This document shows, in pieces, positions 36,210 through 45,233 of a stretch of 64,000 nucleotides of DNA (the first letter of the stretch is position 1; each line of letters starts with the position of its first letter). Origin of the DNA: Alkalihalobacillus bogoriensis ATCC BAA-922 (GTDB lineage Bacteria > Bacillota > Bacilli > Bacillales > Bacillaceae_F). The stretch spans positions 1-64,000 of the forward strand of contig NZ_JHYI01000019.1 of the NCBI RefSeq assembly GCF_000621445.1, read 5' to 3'. The notes under the pieces are model-generated. The model ran no database searches and was not told the origin of the DNA. It saw only the letters and a program-made list of their open reading frames with translations. Both the position numbers and the translations under genes were made by a program.

Positions 36210-37181
36210 ATGAATTTAGCTGAGATTTATACAAAATTAAAAGAAGACATCGTTACAATCGAAAAAGGATTGGAAAAAACAATTCAATCCGATCAAGTCA
36301 TCCTAAGGCAAGCATCCACCCAATTATTAAAAGCCGGAGGAAAACGAATTCGCCCTGTGTTCGTGTTACTATCGGGAAAATTTGGGAACTATGACATTGA
36401 TGTGTTAAAAAACATTGCAATCCCTCTTGAGCTTATTCATATGGGTTCACTCGTGCACGATGATGTCATTGATGATGCAGAACTAAGACGAGGGAAAAAA
36501 ACAGTAAAGTCAGAATGGGATAATAAAGTAGCGATGTATACAGGCGATTTTATTTTTGGCAAGGCAATTGAGACGACAACCTTTTTTCAAAACCCAGCGC
36601 TACATCAAATTTTATCGAATGCGATGATTGAAATGTGTGTCGGAGAAATTGAACAAATTCGGCACCAATATAATTGGAACCAAAACTTAAAAACATATTT
36701 ACGTCGAATTAAAAGGAAAACAGCGCTATTAATTGCTGTTAGTTGTCAGCTCGGTGCAATGGCTACAAATGCAAATGAACAGACTCAAAAACGTTTATAC
36801 CAATTTGGTTATTTTGTCGGCATGAGTTTTCAAATTACTGACGATGTACTCGATTTCATCGGCACTGAGAAACAGTTAGGAAAGCCTGCTGGAGGAGATT
36901 TAATTCAAGGGAATGTAACATTACCTGCCCTTTATGCGTTACAACATAATCAAGAGATTAAAACGCTGCTAATGGAACGTCTGGATGATCCTTATATTGA
37001 CGAAGAAGCGGTTCATGTTATTTTAGAAGCGGTAAAAGCTTCAGGTGGAATTGAATATTCGTTGCAAATGAGTGACCGCTATTTAAACAAAGCATATGAG
37101 GCATTAGAAGGGCTACCGAACATAGAAGCAAAAACATACTTATCTGATATTGCCGCTTATATTGGGCAACGAAATTTTTAA
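36210..37181 (+). CDS. hepT: Heptaprenyl diphosphate synthase component 2
   Basis: The 323-residue catalytic subunit has the first aspartate-rich motif in LVHDDVIDDAELRRG and the second in ITDDVLDFIGTEKQLGKPAGGD, together with GGKRIRPVFVLLSG. It works with HepS, encoded four genes upstream. ATG 36210 is preferred over GTG 36201 because AGGGTGG ends five bases before it. A weak hairpin with AAGGAGGAA arms follows at 37192-37219. Confidence 0.95.
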   Translation: MNLAEIYTKLKEDIVTIEKGLEKTIQSDQVILRQASTQLLKAGGKRIRPVFVLLSGKFGNYDIDVLKNIAIPLELIHMGSLVHDDVIDDAELRRGKKTVKSEWDNKVAMYTGDFIFGKAIETTTFFQNPALHQILSNAMIEMCVGEIEQIRHQYNWNQNLKTYLRRIKRKTALLIAVSCQLGAMATNANEQTQKRLYQFGYFVGMSFQITDDVLDFIGTEKQLGKPAGGDLIQGNVTLPALYALQHNQEIKTLLMERLDDPYIDEEAVHVILEAVKASGGIEYSLQMSDRYLNKAYEALEGLPNIEAKTYLSDIAAYIGQRNF

Positions 37182-37254
37182 TTGAAAAGTGAAGGAGGAA
37201 TCGAGTTTTTCCTCCTTATTGTATAACGTACTTATTTAATGTGTTATGTTATAT

Positions 37255-37283
37255 TTGCCGATTGGCTTTTATTCTGATATAAT
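37255..37283 (+). promoter_or_regulatory. Sigma-A promoter of ndk
   Basis: TTGCCG (37255-37260), 17 bases, then TATAAT (37278-37283), about 50 bases before the ndk start. Confidence 0.75.
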
Positions 37284-37334
37284 GATTTGGGATTTAATAC
37301 ATAGAAAATTAATTTTGAGAGTGAGGAAAAAATA

Positions 37335-37778
37335 ATGGAAAAAACTTTTTTAATGGTCAAGCCTGATGGTGTTCAACGTAATTTAATTGGAGAAATTGTC
37401 TCTCGCTTTGAAAAGAAAGGGTTTACATTAGTGGGTGCAAAATTGTTAACGATTTCAAAAGAGTTAGCAGAGACGCATTATGCTGAACATAAAGAGCGAC
37501 CATTCTTCCCAGAATTAGTTGGTTTTATTACTTCTGGACCAGTGTTTGCGATGGTATGGGAAGGTGAAAATGTCATTAGTACGGCAAGAACAATGATGGG
37601 TAAGACAAAACCAGAAGAAGCAGCACCAGGCACAATTCGTGGTGACTATGCAGTGCAAATGTCGATGAACGTCATCCATGGTTCTGATTCACCAGAAAGC
37701 GCAGAACGTGAAATTAATCTGTTTTTTAAGGAAGAAGAAATTGTGACATTTGATAAAACGATTACGAAATGGGTGTAA
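37335..37778 (+). CDS. ndk: Nucleoside diphosphate kinase
   Basis: This 147-residue enzyme transfers phosphate between nucleoside tri- and diphosphates through a histidine. It has [20 protein letters not shown] and the active site [16 protein letters not shown] with the catalytic His. The length is typical of the family. It has its own promoter and precedes cheR as in B. subtilis, but with a 376-base gap full of repeats. Confidence 0.97.
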   Translation: MEKTFLMVKPDGVQRNLIGEIVSRFEKKGFTLVGAKLLTISKELAETHYAEHKERPFFPELVGFITSGPVFAMVWEGENVISTARTMMGKTKPEEAAPGTIRGDYAVQMSMNVIHGSDSPESAEREINLFFKEEEIVTFDKTITKWV

Positions 37779-37808
37779 TCAAATGAACTAGTAGCGGAGG
37801 CTCGTATT

Positions 37809-37997
37809 GGACATCTATTCCGTTATTTTTAAAAAATAGAGCTAATTTCTTTTTTTTACGGACATTTGTTCCGTTAGTCACTAAAAATAAGAAAAAAAGC
37901 TTGTATTCCTATGATATAACGGAACAAATGTCCGCAAGCCTTTTACAATCGTCGCTTATATATATAATAGCAGAACGTATGTCCGATAGTGTCGGAC
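37809..37997. repeat. Direct and inverted repeats downstream of ndk
   Basis: GGACATCTATTCCGTTA (37809-37825) and GGACATTTGTTCCGTTA (37860-37876) are direct repeats. TAACGGAACAAATGTCC (37917-37933) is the exact inverse of the second, making an 17-bp stem with about 40 bases between. A further small palindrome, GTCCGA-TAGTG-TCGGAC, lies at 37981-37997. No gene is seen in the gap. Confidence 0.85.
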
Positions 37998-38016
37998 GGC
38001 TATGCTGCGAGACATG

Positions 38017-38042
38017 AAAAGCAACCTGCTGGTTGCTTTTTT
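38017..38042 (+). terminator. Terminator before cheR
   Basis: AAAAGCAACC (38017-38026), loop TGCT, GGTTGCTTTT (38031-38040), then TT. It is 240 bases after ndk. Confidence 0.85.
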
Positions 38043-38075
38043 GTTACATCTTGCAAAAAGTTTTTAAGTAATGTC

Positions 38076-38101
38076 GAAATTTCTAGTTTTCTAGCCGATA
38101 T
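38076..38101 (+). promoter_or_regulatory. Sigma-D-type promoter of cheR
   Basis: GCCGATAT (38094-38101) is an exact sigma-D -10 element. The -35 (GAAA at 38076-38079, 14 bases upstream) is weaker than the TAAA consensus. It would link cheR to motility expression independently of ndk and the aro genes. Confidence 0.55.
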
Positions 38102-38154
38102 TATGATAAAAAGAGAGTAATATCATTTAACTGATATCGGAGGAGACAAACACC

Positions 38155-38928
38155 ATGATGGATGACTATAATGGATTCATTGAAAGTATTAAAAAGAAAA
38201 CCGGTATTGACTTAGCGCAATATAAAGAAGCACAAATGAAACGGAGATTGACGTCGTTACGGGATAAAAAAGATTTTGATAGCTTTGCTAGTTTTTTTCA
38301 AGCGATGTCAAAAGATGCAGCATTACTTGATGAGTTTCTAGATAAAATGACGATAAATGTGTCGGAATTTTTTCGTAATCCTAAACGATGGGAAGTATTG
38401 CAAACAAAAGTTTTACCTTCCTTACTACAGCACCAAAATCGCTTGAAAATATGGAGTGCTGCCTGTTCAACAGGTGAAGAACCGTATTCACTAGCTATTA
38501 CCGTTCAACAACTTCCAAAAGCAAGCCAAGTCTCGATTTTAGCAACGGACATTGATAAATTAATTTTAGAAAGAGCGAAAGTGGGTTTTTATACGGATCG
38601 CTCCTTAAAAGAAGTTCCAAAACAACATCTAGACGCTTATTTTACGAAAGAAAATGTCGGCTATAGAATTAAAGATGACCTAAAAAAGACGATTCGTTTT
38701 CAACAGCAAAATTTATTGGCTGACAAGTTTGACACCGGATTTGATTTGATCGTATGTCGGAATGTGATGATCTATTTTACTGAGGAAGCAAAAGATATAC
38801 TCTATCAAAAATTTAGTAATGCCCTTCGACCTGGGGGAATTTTATTTGTGGGAAGTACTGAACAAATTTTTAACCCTGGAAAGTATGGACTTGACACAGA
38901 AGATACATTTTTTTATCGTAAGCTATAA
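38155..38928 (+). CDS. cheR: Chemotaxis protein methyltransferase CheR
   Basis: This 257-residue SAM-dependent enzyme methylates glutamates of chemoreceptors. It has an N-terminal helical domain (about 1-80, [17 protein letters not shown]), the SAM motif [16 protein letters not shown], the second-half [16 protein letters not shown] and [15 protein letters not shown] precedes ATG 38155; a second ATG follows directly. It is the only chemotaxis gene in the window. Confidence 0.95.
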   Translation: MMDDYNGFIESIKKKTGIDLAQYKEAQMKRRLTSLRDKKDFDSFASFFQAMSKDAALLDEFLDKMTINVSEFFRNPKRWEVLQTKVLPSLLQHQNRLKIWSAACSTGEEPYSLAITVQQLPKASQVSILATDIDKLILERAKVGFYTDRSLKEVPKQHLDAYFTKENVGYRIKDDLKKTIRFQQQNLLADKFDTGFDLIVCRNVMIYFTEEAKDILYQKFSNALRPGGILFVGSTEQIFNPGKYGLDTEDTFFYRKL

Positions 38929-38954
38929 ACTAGGATATATTCCTAGTTTTTTTT
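38927..38954 (+). terminator. Terminator between cheR and aroF
   Basis: AAACTAGGA (38927-38935), loop TATAT, TCCTAGTTT (38941-38949), then a T run. It separates cheR from the aromatic supraoperon. Confidence 0.88.
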
Positions 38955-39002
38955 AAAAGGAAAGAAAAATACTACATAAGTAATATTTTCTGAAAAATCG
39001 GA

Positions 39003-39031
39003 AAGACAAACGGGAAGAGTTATGATATAAT
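39003..39031 (+). promoter_or_regulatory. Promoter of aromatic supraoperon
   Basis: AAGACA (39003-39008), 17 bases, then a perfect TATAAT (39026-39031). It lies about 60 bases before aroF. Confidence 0.6.
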
Positions 39032-39092
39032 TTAGTGCATAAAAGCGCTAAAGAAATAGAAAAGCTCGGAGGAAATTGAGGAGGAGTGGAAC

Positions 39093-40265
39093 ATGAGATA
39101 CTTAACAGCGGGTGAATCGCACGGTCCCCAACTAACGACGATAATTGAAGGGGTGCCTGCACATCTAGACTTATTAGCAGAAGATATTGATGTTGAACTA
39201 CAACGAAGACAAGGTGGCTACGGTAGGGGGCGCCGAATGCAAATTGAAAAAGACCGTGTCCAATTTATGAGTGGTGTTCGCCATGGGAAAACTACTGGGG
39301 CACCAATCGCGTTAGTCGTTGAAAATAAAGACTGGAAAAACTGGACAAAAATTATGGGTGCTGACCCGATTACAGAAGAAGAAGAACAAGAAATGAAAAG
39401 AGTCATTACAAGACCACGTCCAGGCCATGCCGACTTAAATGGAGCGATAAAATATGGTCATCGTGATATGAGAAATATTTTAGAGCGTTCTTCTGCTCGT
39501 GAAACAACCGTTCGTGTTGCGGCGGGGGCCGTTGCGAAAAAAATATTATCGACATGTGGGATTCGGGTTGCAGGTCATGTATTGGAAATTGGTGGCGTGA
39601 AAGCAAAAGATGTAGCATATGATTCTGTTGAAGATGTAAAAGAGAGATCTGAAGCTTCACCAGTTCGCTGTTTAGATAAACAAGCAAGTGAAAAAATGAT
39701 GGAAGCGATTGATAAAGCGAAAAAAGATGGCGATTCAATTGGTGGAATTGTTGAAGTTGTCATTGAAGGTGTACCGATAGGGTTAGGGTCTCACGTTCAA
39801 TATGATCGGAAATTAGATGCAAAACTTGCAGCTGCGGTTATGAGTATTAATGCTTTTAAAGGGGTTGAAATTGGGATTGGGTTTGAAGCCGCATCAGTCC
39901 CAGGCAGTCAAGTTCATGATGAAATTATTTGGGATGAGGAAAAAGGCTACACCCGCAAAACAAATAACTTAGGTGGATTTGAAGGGGGAATGACAAATGG
40001 CATGCCAATTGTTGTTCGTGGTGTCATGAAACCAATTCCAACTTTATATAAGCCTTTAAATAGTGTAGACATCGAATCAAAAGAAGTATTTGCCGCTAGT
40101 ATCGAACGCTCTGATAGCTGTGCGGTTCCTGCTGCAAGTGTTGTATGTGAAGCTGTTGTAGCATGGGAAATTGCCAATGCTCTATTAGAGAAATTCGGTA
40201 GTGACCGAGTGGACGAATTAACACAAAACATCGAAGCGCATAATGAAAGAGCGAGGTTGTTTTAA
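39093..40265 (+). CDS. aroF: Chorismate synthase
   Basis: The 390-residue enzyme removes phosphate from EPSP to make chorismate, using reduced flavin. It has [47 protein letters not shown] and the signature [20 protein letters not shown] precedes the ATG. It opens the operon that makes tryptophan, tyrosine and phenylalanine. I use the B. subtilis symbol (aroC in E. coli). Confidence 0.96.
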   Translation: MRYLTAGESHGPQLTTIIEGVPAHLDLLAEDIDVELQRRQGGYGRGRRMQIEKDRVQFMSGVRHGKTTGAPIALVVENKDWKNWTKIMGADPITEEEEQEMKRVITRPRPGHADLNGAIKYGHRDMRNILERSSARETTVRVAAGAVAKKILSTCGIRVAGHVLEIGGVKAKDVAYDSVEDVKERSEASPVRCLDKQASEKMMEAIDKAKKDGDSIGGIVEVVIEGVPIGLGSHVQYDRKLDAKLAAAVMSINAFKGVEIGIGFEAASVPGSQVHDEIIWDEEKGYTRKTNNLGGFEGGMTNGMPIVVRGVMKPIPTLYKPLNSVDIESKEVFAASIERSDSCAVPAASVVCEAVVAWEIANALLEKFGSDRVDELTQNIEAHNERARLF

Positions 40266-41362
40266 TGACAACAGTATCCATTTCTACAGAATCTAAATCC
40301 TATTCTGTTATCATTGAAGCGGGGATTCGACGTAAAGTAGGAACAATTATCGAGTCTGTTTTGAGCGGACGTGTATCATCCATATTAATGATTACGGATG
40401 ATACAGTAGCCCCGTTATATTTAGAGGATGTAAAAACAAGTGTACAACAGGATATCCCAGTTTATGATTTTATCATTCCGACCGGGGAGCAATCTAAATC
40501 GTTTTCGTTATATTATGAAGCTCAAACGTTTGCTCTTGAAAAAGGGTTAGACCGACATTCGCTCATCCTAGCTCTTGGCGGTGGGGTTGTCGGTGATTTA
40601 GCTGGATTTGTCGCTGCTACATATATGCGAGGGATTCCCTTTATTCAAATTCCAACGACGTTATTAGCTCATGATAGTAGTGTTGGTGGTAAAGTAGCGA
40701 TAAACCACCCATTAGGAAAAAATATGATTGGAGCGTTTCATCAACCTGAAGCGGTATTATATGACTATCATACGTTACAATCATTACCTGAAAAAGAATG
40801 GCGTTCTGGATTTGCCGAAGTGATGAAACATGCTTTAATTTGGGATGCTTCGTTTTATCGTTGGTTACGAACGGAAATTCAATCGTTTGCAGATATTCAA
40901 GGTGAGAAAGCAGAACAGTTATTAGAGCGATCCATTTCGATTAAAGCTGAAGTTGTATCAAAAGATGAAAAAGAAACGGGATTACGGGCTTTGCTTAACC
41001 TCGGTCATACGTTAGGTCATGCGATTGAAGCGACGATGGGGTATGGGAAATTAACCCACGGTGAAGCGGTAGCGATTGGAACGATTTTTGCGTTAAAGCT
41101 AAGTGAAGCTGTTTTTTCCATTCGATTGCCGATTGCCGAAATAGAAAAGTGGTTTAGCCAATTTGGATTTGAGACAACAATTCCTCATTCATTGAAGGTG
41201 GAAGAATTAATTTCTGTGATGAAAAAAGATAAAAAAACACAGCACGGACAAATTCGAATGGTATTAGTGAGGAAAATTGGAGAGGCGGAGGTTGTCTCAA
41301 TTGATGAAACACAATTAGTTTCACTTCTTGAGACACAAATGAGAGGAGAGCCAAAGTCATGA
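40265..41362 (+). CDS. aroB: 3-dehydroquinate synthase
   Basis: The 365-residue NAD- and zinc-dependent enzyme forms 3-dehydroquinate, step two of the shikimate pathway. It shows the NAD region LALGGGVVGDLAGFVAATYM, PTTLLAHDSSVGGKVAINH, the KNMIGAFHQP block and GHTLGHAIEA with metal-binding histidines. Its ATG overlaps the aroF stop by one base and its end overlaps aroH. Confidence 0.96.
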   Translation: MTTVSISTESKSYSVIIEAGIRRKVGTIIESVLSGRVSSILMITDDTVAPLYLEDVKTSVQQDIPVYDFIIPTGEQSKSFSLYYEAQTFALEKGLDRHSLILALGGGVVGDLAGFVAATYMRGIPFIQIPTTLLAHDSSVGGKVAINHPLGKNMIGAFHQPEAVLYDYHTLQSLPEKEWRSGFAEVMKHALIWDASFYRWLRTEIQSFADIQGEKAEQLLERSISIKAEVVSKDEKETGLRALLNLGHTLGHAIEATMGYGKLTHGEAVAIGTIFALKLSEAVFSIRLPIAEIEKWFSQFGFETTIPHSLKVEELISVMKKDKKTQHGQIRMVLVRKIGEAEVVSIDETQLVSLLETQMRGEPKS

Positions 41363-41742
41363 TTAGAGGAGTTCGGGGAGCAATAACCGTAACGGAAAAT
41401 AAAGAAGCTCATATGCTAGAGGCAACAGAAGAATTATTAGCAGAAATGATTGAAAAAAATCAAATCAAACCAGATGATGTTGCCCATGTGCTCATTACGG
41501 TGACAGATGACTTACATGCTACGTTTCCTGCAAAAGCGTTGCGTAAATTTGAAGGGTGGAAGTTTGTCCCTGTGATGTGTTCAGTAGAAATTCCTGTCCC
41601 GAATAGTTTAGCTTCCTGTATACGAGTCATGATGACCGTAAACACGGAAAAAAGACAAGAGGACATCCAACACGTATATTTACGCAACGCAATTACATTA
41701 CGCCCAGATTTACAATTGACAAAAGAATCTGAAACATTATAA
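41359..41742 (+). CDS. aroH: Chorismate mutase, AroH type
   Basis: This 127-residue protein is the trimeric AroH-type mutase that turns chorismate into prephenate. It shows MIRGVRGAITVTENKE, the ELLAEMIEKNQIKPDDVAHV block and PVMCSVEIPVPNSLASCIR. ATG overlaps the aroB end by four bases. The trp promoter lies in its last codons. Confidence 0.95.
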   Translation: MIRGVRGAITVTENKEAHMLEATEELLAEMIEKNQIKPDDVAHVLITVTDDLHATFPAKALRKFEGWKFVPVMCSVEIPVPNSLASCIRVMMTVNTEKRQEDIQHVYLRNAITLRPDLQLTKESETL

Positions 41743-41743
41743 G
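41716..41743 (+). promoter_or_regulatory. trp promoter inside 3' end of aroH
   Basis: A perfect TTGACA (41716-41721), 16 bases, then TATAAG (41738-41743). Transcription from here would start just before the TRAP-binding array. Confidence 0.8.
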
Positions 41744-41751
41744 ATTAATAT

Positions 41752-41809
41752 GAGAAGAGTAGAGTAATAGTTGAGAATGAATGAGCGAGTTGAGGAGAGC
41801 TGAGCAAAG
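41752..41809 (+). promoter_or_regulatory. TRAP-binding site in trp leader
   Basis: G/U-AG triplets occur at 41752, 41757, 41762, 41768, 41773, 41783, 41787, 41792, 41797 and 41802, and AAG at 41807. Most are spaced by two bases, as an 11-subunit TRAP ring requires. The ligand protein MtrB is encoded at 31977-32195. Confidence 0.93.
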
Positions 41810-41813
41810 CATG

Positions 41814-41859
41814 TCTAGGATAGATCTACCCTAGGACTGTTCAGTCTTAGGGTTTTTTT
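41814..41859 (+). terminator. trp attenuator with antiterminator
   Basis: The terminator CCCTAGGACT (41829-41838) pairs with AGTCTTAGGG (41843-41852), followed by seven T. The alternative antiterminator pairs GTCTAGG (41814-41820) with CCTAGGAC (41830-41837). The two overlap, as in TRAP-controlled attenuation. Confidence 0.92.
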
Positions 41860-41904
41860 GTTATATATACAGTAAAAGAATAATATCTCCCTCTACATCA
41901 TTCA

Positions 41905-41933
41905 TTTTCACTCATTTAAAAAAGGAGTGAAAA
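41905..41933 (+). promoter_or_regulatory. Hairpin masking trpE ribosome-binding site
   Basis: TTTTCACTC (41905-41913) pairs perfectly with GAGTGAAAA (41925-41933), covering most of the GGAG of trpE. The leader stretch at 41772-41784, part of the TRAP site, can instead pair with 41898-41910 over 13 bases (one G-U), which would free the ribosome site when TRAP is absent. Confidence 0.75.
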
Positions 41934-41935
41934 AA

Positions 41936-43450
41936 ATGATAACTACCACTGAAGCATCGTTTTTACACGATAGTGCCACGTATAAGACTGTTCCGATAGT
42001 CGGACATTTTTTTGCCGATACGGTAACACCAATTCAATTATTTCAACAGCTAGAAAAGGATGCGGTGTTCCTGCTTGAAAGCAAAGATGAACAATCCCCT
42101 TGGTCCCGATTTTCCTTTATAGGATTAACGCCGATTTTCTTTATTACTGAACAACAAGGTCAATATACGGTTGCCAATCAAGAGCAACCGATCATTTCTG
42201 ACTTACATTCATTGAAGCAAGCTTTTGATGCTGCGATTGATGTTATTCAAGTGGCACCAACAGATGTTCCCATTCCATTTAAAGGCGGTGCGGTAGGGTA
42301 TATTTCATACGATGCCGTAGAAGTGTTTGAACCGGTTTTAAAACAGGAAGGGTCAGTAGAAGAAGAGAAATTACATTTTGTATTTTGTGAAACGATTATT
42401 GCTTATGACCACGTAAATAAGGAGCTTTATATTGTCCATCACGCAAAAACAAATGATCAACAAGAAGAAGCAAGGCAAATTTATGAAAAAGAAAAAAAGA
42501 AAATAAATGCGCTTGTTGAAAACATGACAAAAGTGACAGTGGATCATCAGTTGTTGACCCCACCTAACATGAAAGAAGAAGTTCAATTTGACCAAGTAAC
42601 GTCCAACTATGAAAAACATACTTTTTTACAAGATGTCGAAAAAATAAAAGAGTATATTCGTGCTGGAGATATTTTTCAAGCGGTATTATCGCAACGATTT
42701 GAAAGAGAGATAACGGTTTCTGGACTCGAACTGTATCGAGTGTTGCGCATGATCAACCCATCTCCTTATTTATTTTATGTCAAAGTAAATGGGTATGAAA
42801 TTGTCGGTAGTTCACCAGAGCGTCTCGTTCAAGTGCAAGATGGTCATGTAGAAATTCATCCCATTGCCGGCACACGACCAAGAGGCAAAACGGAAACAGA
42901 AGATGAGCAATTAGCCGAAGACTTGTTAGCGGATGAAAAAGAACGCGCTGAACATTATATGCTAGTTGATCTCGCTCGGAATGATATTGGTCGCGTAGCA
43001 AAATATGGAACGGTGGAAACACCAACATTGTTAGAGATTGGAAAGTTCTCTCATGTTATGCACATCATATCCAAAGTTACAGGGCAGCTTTCTCATACAG
43101 TACATCCAATTGAAGCATTACAATCATCATTTCCAGCTGGCACAGTATCAGGGGCACCTAAAATTCGCGCGATGGAAATTTTACATGAAATAGAGCCGAC
43201 AAAACGGGGTATTTATGCGGGAGCCATTGGTTATTTAGGCTATGACGGAAATATTGATTCTTGTATTGCGATTCGAACGATGGTCATAAAAAACAAAAAA
43301 GTGTATGTGCAAGCAGGAGCGGGAATTGTTGCTGATTCGGTACCAGAAAAAGAATGGGAAGAAACTAGAAATAAAGCGAAAGCTCTTATTAAAGCTATTC
43401 AAGTGGCAGAAGAAATGTTTGGTAAAAAGGTGGAGGTGCGTCATGTTTAA
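41936..43450 (+). CDS. trpE: Anthranilate synthase component I
   Basis: This 504-residue subunit converts chorismate to anthranilate with ammonia from a glutaminase. It has the tryptophan feedback element LLESKDEQSPWSRFSFIG, then PSPYLFYVKVNGYEIVGSSP, HPIAGTRPRG, the FSHVMHIISKVTG block and FPAGTVSGAPKIRAME. No trpG is present in the operon, as in B. subtilis, where PabA serves both pathways. ATG 41936 follows AAAGGAG. Confidence 0.96.
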   Translation: MITTTEASFLHDSATYKTVPIVGHFFADTVTPIQLFQQLEKDAVFLLESKDEQSPWSRFSFIGLTPIFFITEQQGQYTVANQEQPIISDLHSLKQAFDAAIDVIQVAPTDVPIPFKGGAVGYISYDAVEVFEPVLKQEGSVEEEKLHFVFCETIIAYDHVNKELYIVHHAKTNDQQEEARQIYEKEKKKINALVENMTKVTVDHQLLTPPNMKEEVQFDQVTSNYEKHTFLQDVEKIKEYIRAGDIFQAVLSQRFEREITVSGLELYRVLRMINPSPYLFYVKVNGYEIVGSSPERLVQVQDGHVEIHPIAGTRPRGKTETEDEQLAEDLLADEKERAEHYMLVDLARNDIGRVAKYGTVETPTLLEIGKFSHVMHIISKVTGQLSHTVHPIEALQSSFPAGTVSGAPKIRAMEILHEIEPTKRGIYAGAIGYLGYDGNIDSCIAIRTMVIKNKKVYVQAGAGIVADSVPEKEWEETRNKAKALIKAIQVAEEMFGKKVEVRHV

Positions 43451-44456
43451 ATCGATATTATCCCAATGTGTATCAGGATATACAATGTCAACAGATGAAG
43501 CAAAAGCGATGATGGACGTCATCATGAACAACGAAGCAACGCCAAGCCAAATTGCTAGTTTACTATCTATTATGCGCTTCCGCGGTGAAACGGTAGAGGA
43601 GATGATCGGATTTGCCCTTTCTATGAAAGAACATGCGATTACAATTCCACATGAAGAGTCCTTTGTATTAGATACTTGCGGGACAGGCGGAGATAATTGT
43701 CATACATTTAATATTTCCACAGCTTCTGCACTCGTATTGTCATCATTAGGAATTAAAGTTGCAAAGCATGGAAATCGAGCTGTTTCATCAAAAAGTGGCA
43801 GCGCTGATGTCCTTGAAAAAATGGGCATTCCGATTCAAACGAGTCCTCGTGAAGCGGTCGAATCATTAAAAGAGCATAATTTATGTTTCTTATTTGCGCC
43901 GCTGTACCATGTGGCGATGAAACATGCGGTTATGCCAAGGAGAGAAATTGGATTTCGGACGATTTTTAATTTGCTTGGTCCATTAACAAACCCTGCTAAT
44001 GCAAATGCCCAATTAATTGGAGTCTATGATACAGCTTTTGCTGAAAAAATGGCAAACACGCTAAAGGAAATTGGAGCGACAAAAGCGATGTTTGTTACTG
44101 GCGGAGAAGGATTAGATGAATTATCAATTACAACATATTCAGATGTTGTTGAATTGAATCATGGCGAAGTTCGAAGATACAAGATTACACCGGAAGAAAT
44201 GGGCTTACCAAGAGGCCCACTCAAAGATATTCAAGTGGAAACAACAGAACAAAGCGCGGAGTTAATTGAAGCGATATTTAAAGGTGAGGCAAATGAAACA
44301 GCGACAAATATTGTTAGTTTGAATGCGGGAGCCGCGTTATATTTATCTGACAAAGCAAGTTCTATTCAAGAAGGCGTTCAACTTGTCCGAACTGCCATTC
44401 ATTCTGGAAGTATTTCGGCTCATTATAACCGTTTAAAAGAAAAACAGGAGGTCTAA
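43443..44456 (+). CDS. trpD: Anthranilate phosphoribosyltransferase
   Basis: The 337-residue enzyme attaches phosphoribose to anthranilate. It shows the PRPP loop LDTCGTGGDNCHTFNIST, VAKHGNRAVSSKSGSADVLE, and the FLFAPLYHVAMKHAVMPRRE region. ATG 43443 overlaps the trpE end by eight bases and follows GGTGGAGGTG; the open frame upstream of it lies within trpE. Confidence 0.96.
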   Translation: MFKSILSQCVSGYTMSTDEAKAMMDVIMNNEATPSQIASLLSIMRFRGETVEEMIGFALSMKEHAITIPHEESFVLDTCGTGGDNCHTFNISTASALVLSSLGIKVAKHGNRAVSSKSGSADVLEKMGIPIQTSPREAVESLKEHNLCFLFAPLYHVAMKHAVMPRREIGFRTIFNLLGPLTNPANANAQLIGVYDTAFAEKMANTLKEIGATKAMFVTGGEGLDELSITTYSDVVELNHGEVRRYKITPEEMGLPRGPLKDIQVETTEQSAELIEAIFKGEANETATNIVSLNAGAALYLSDKASSIQEGVQLVRTAIHSGSISAHYNRLKEKQEV

Positions 44457-44459
44457 TCG

Positions 44460-45233
44460 ATGTTAAGTCAAATTATCGAAACAAAATTAGATGAAATTGA
44501 AGCTCTAACTCTTCCAGCTGCGATTGATGTCGAGAAAAAATCGTTATTCAACAGTTTGCAAGCGAGCAACCGCGAATTAGCCTTAATTGCAGAAGTAAAA
44601 AAAGCCTCACCTTCAAAAGGGATAATTAAAGAAGATTTTCGGCCAGTTGATATTGCAAAAGGGTATGAAAGAGGGGGAGCAGATGCGATATCTGTCCTCA
44701 CCGATGTCCAATATTTTAAAGGTCATCGTGATTATTTAACAGCGATTAAACAAAACGTTACTCTTCCAATTCTTCGTAAAGACTTTATTATAAGCGAATT
44801 ACAAATTGAAGAAAGTGTATTAATCGGCGCAGATGCCATTCTTCTTATTGCGGCTGTCTTTGAACCGAAACGATTAAAAGAGTTATATGACCTTGCTTAT
44901 AGCAAAGGACTTGAATGTTTAGTTGAAGTGCATTCACCAAAAGAATTAGAAGAAATGTTAGCTTTATTTACACCTCAAATCATTGGTGTGAATAACCGAA
45001 ACTTAAAAACGTTTGAAACGTCGTTACAACAAACCGAAGAAATAAGCCAATATATCCCGAAAGAAAGTTTATTTATAAGTGAAAGTGGCATTCATACGTT
45101 TGCGGACACAGAAAGAGTGAAAAAAGCGGGAGCAAACGGGGTTTTAGTAGGAGAGTCGTTAATGAGGGCAAAGACACCTGAACATGGAATTGTTGAATTG
45201 CTAGGAGATGTCAATGTTGAATCCAAAGCTTAA
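44460..45233 (+). CDS. trpC: Indole-3-glycerol-phosphate synthase
   Basis: This 257-residue TIM barrel has AEVKKASPSKGIIKEDF with the catalytic lysine, SVLTDVQYFKGHRDYL, LRKDFIISELQIEE, GVNNRNLKTFE and ISESGIHT. It closes the indole ring. It lies three bases after trpD and overlaps the trpF start. Confidence 0.96.
   Translation: MLSQIIETKLDEIEALTLPAAIDVEKKSLFNSLQASNRELALIAEVKKASPSKGIIKEDFRPVDIAKGYERGGADAISVLTDVQYFKGHRDYLTAIKQNVTLPILRKDFIISELQIEESVLIGADAILLIAAVFEPKRLKELYDLAYSKGLECLVEVHSPKELEEMLALFTPQIIGVNNRNLKTFETSLQQTEEISQYIPKESLFISESGIHTFADTERVKKAGANGVLVGESLMRAKTPEHGIVELLGDVNVESKA

Noticed and set aside
41860-41935. Leader peptide with tryptophan codons before trpE
   Set aside because: No short frame with a ribosome site and Trp codons is present; control is explained by TRAP.
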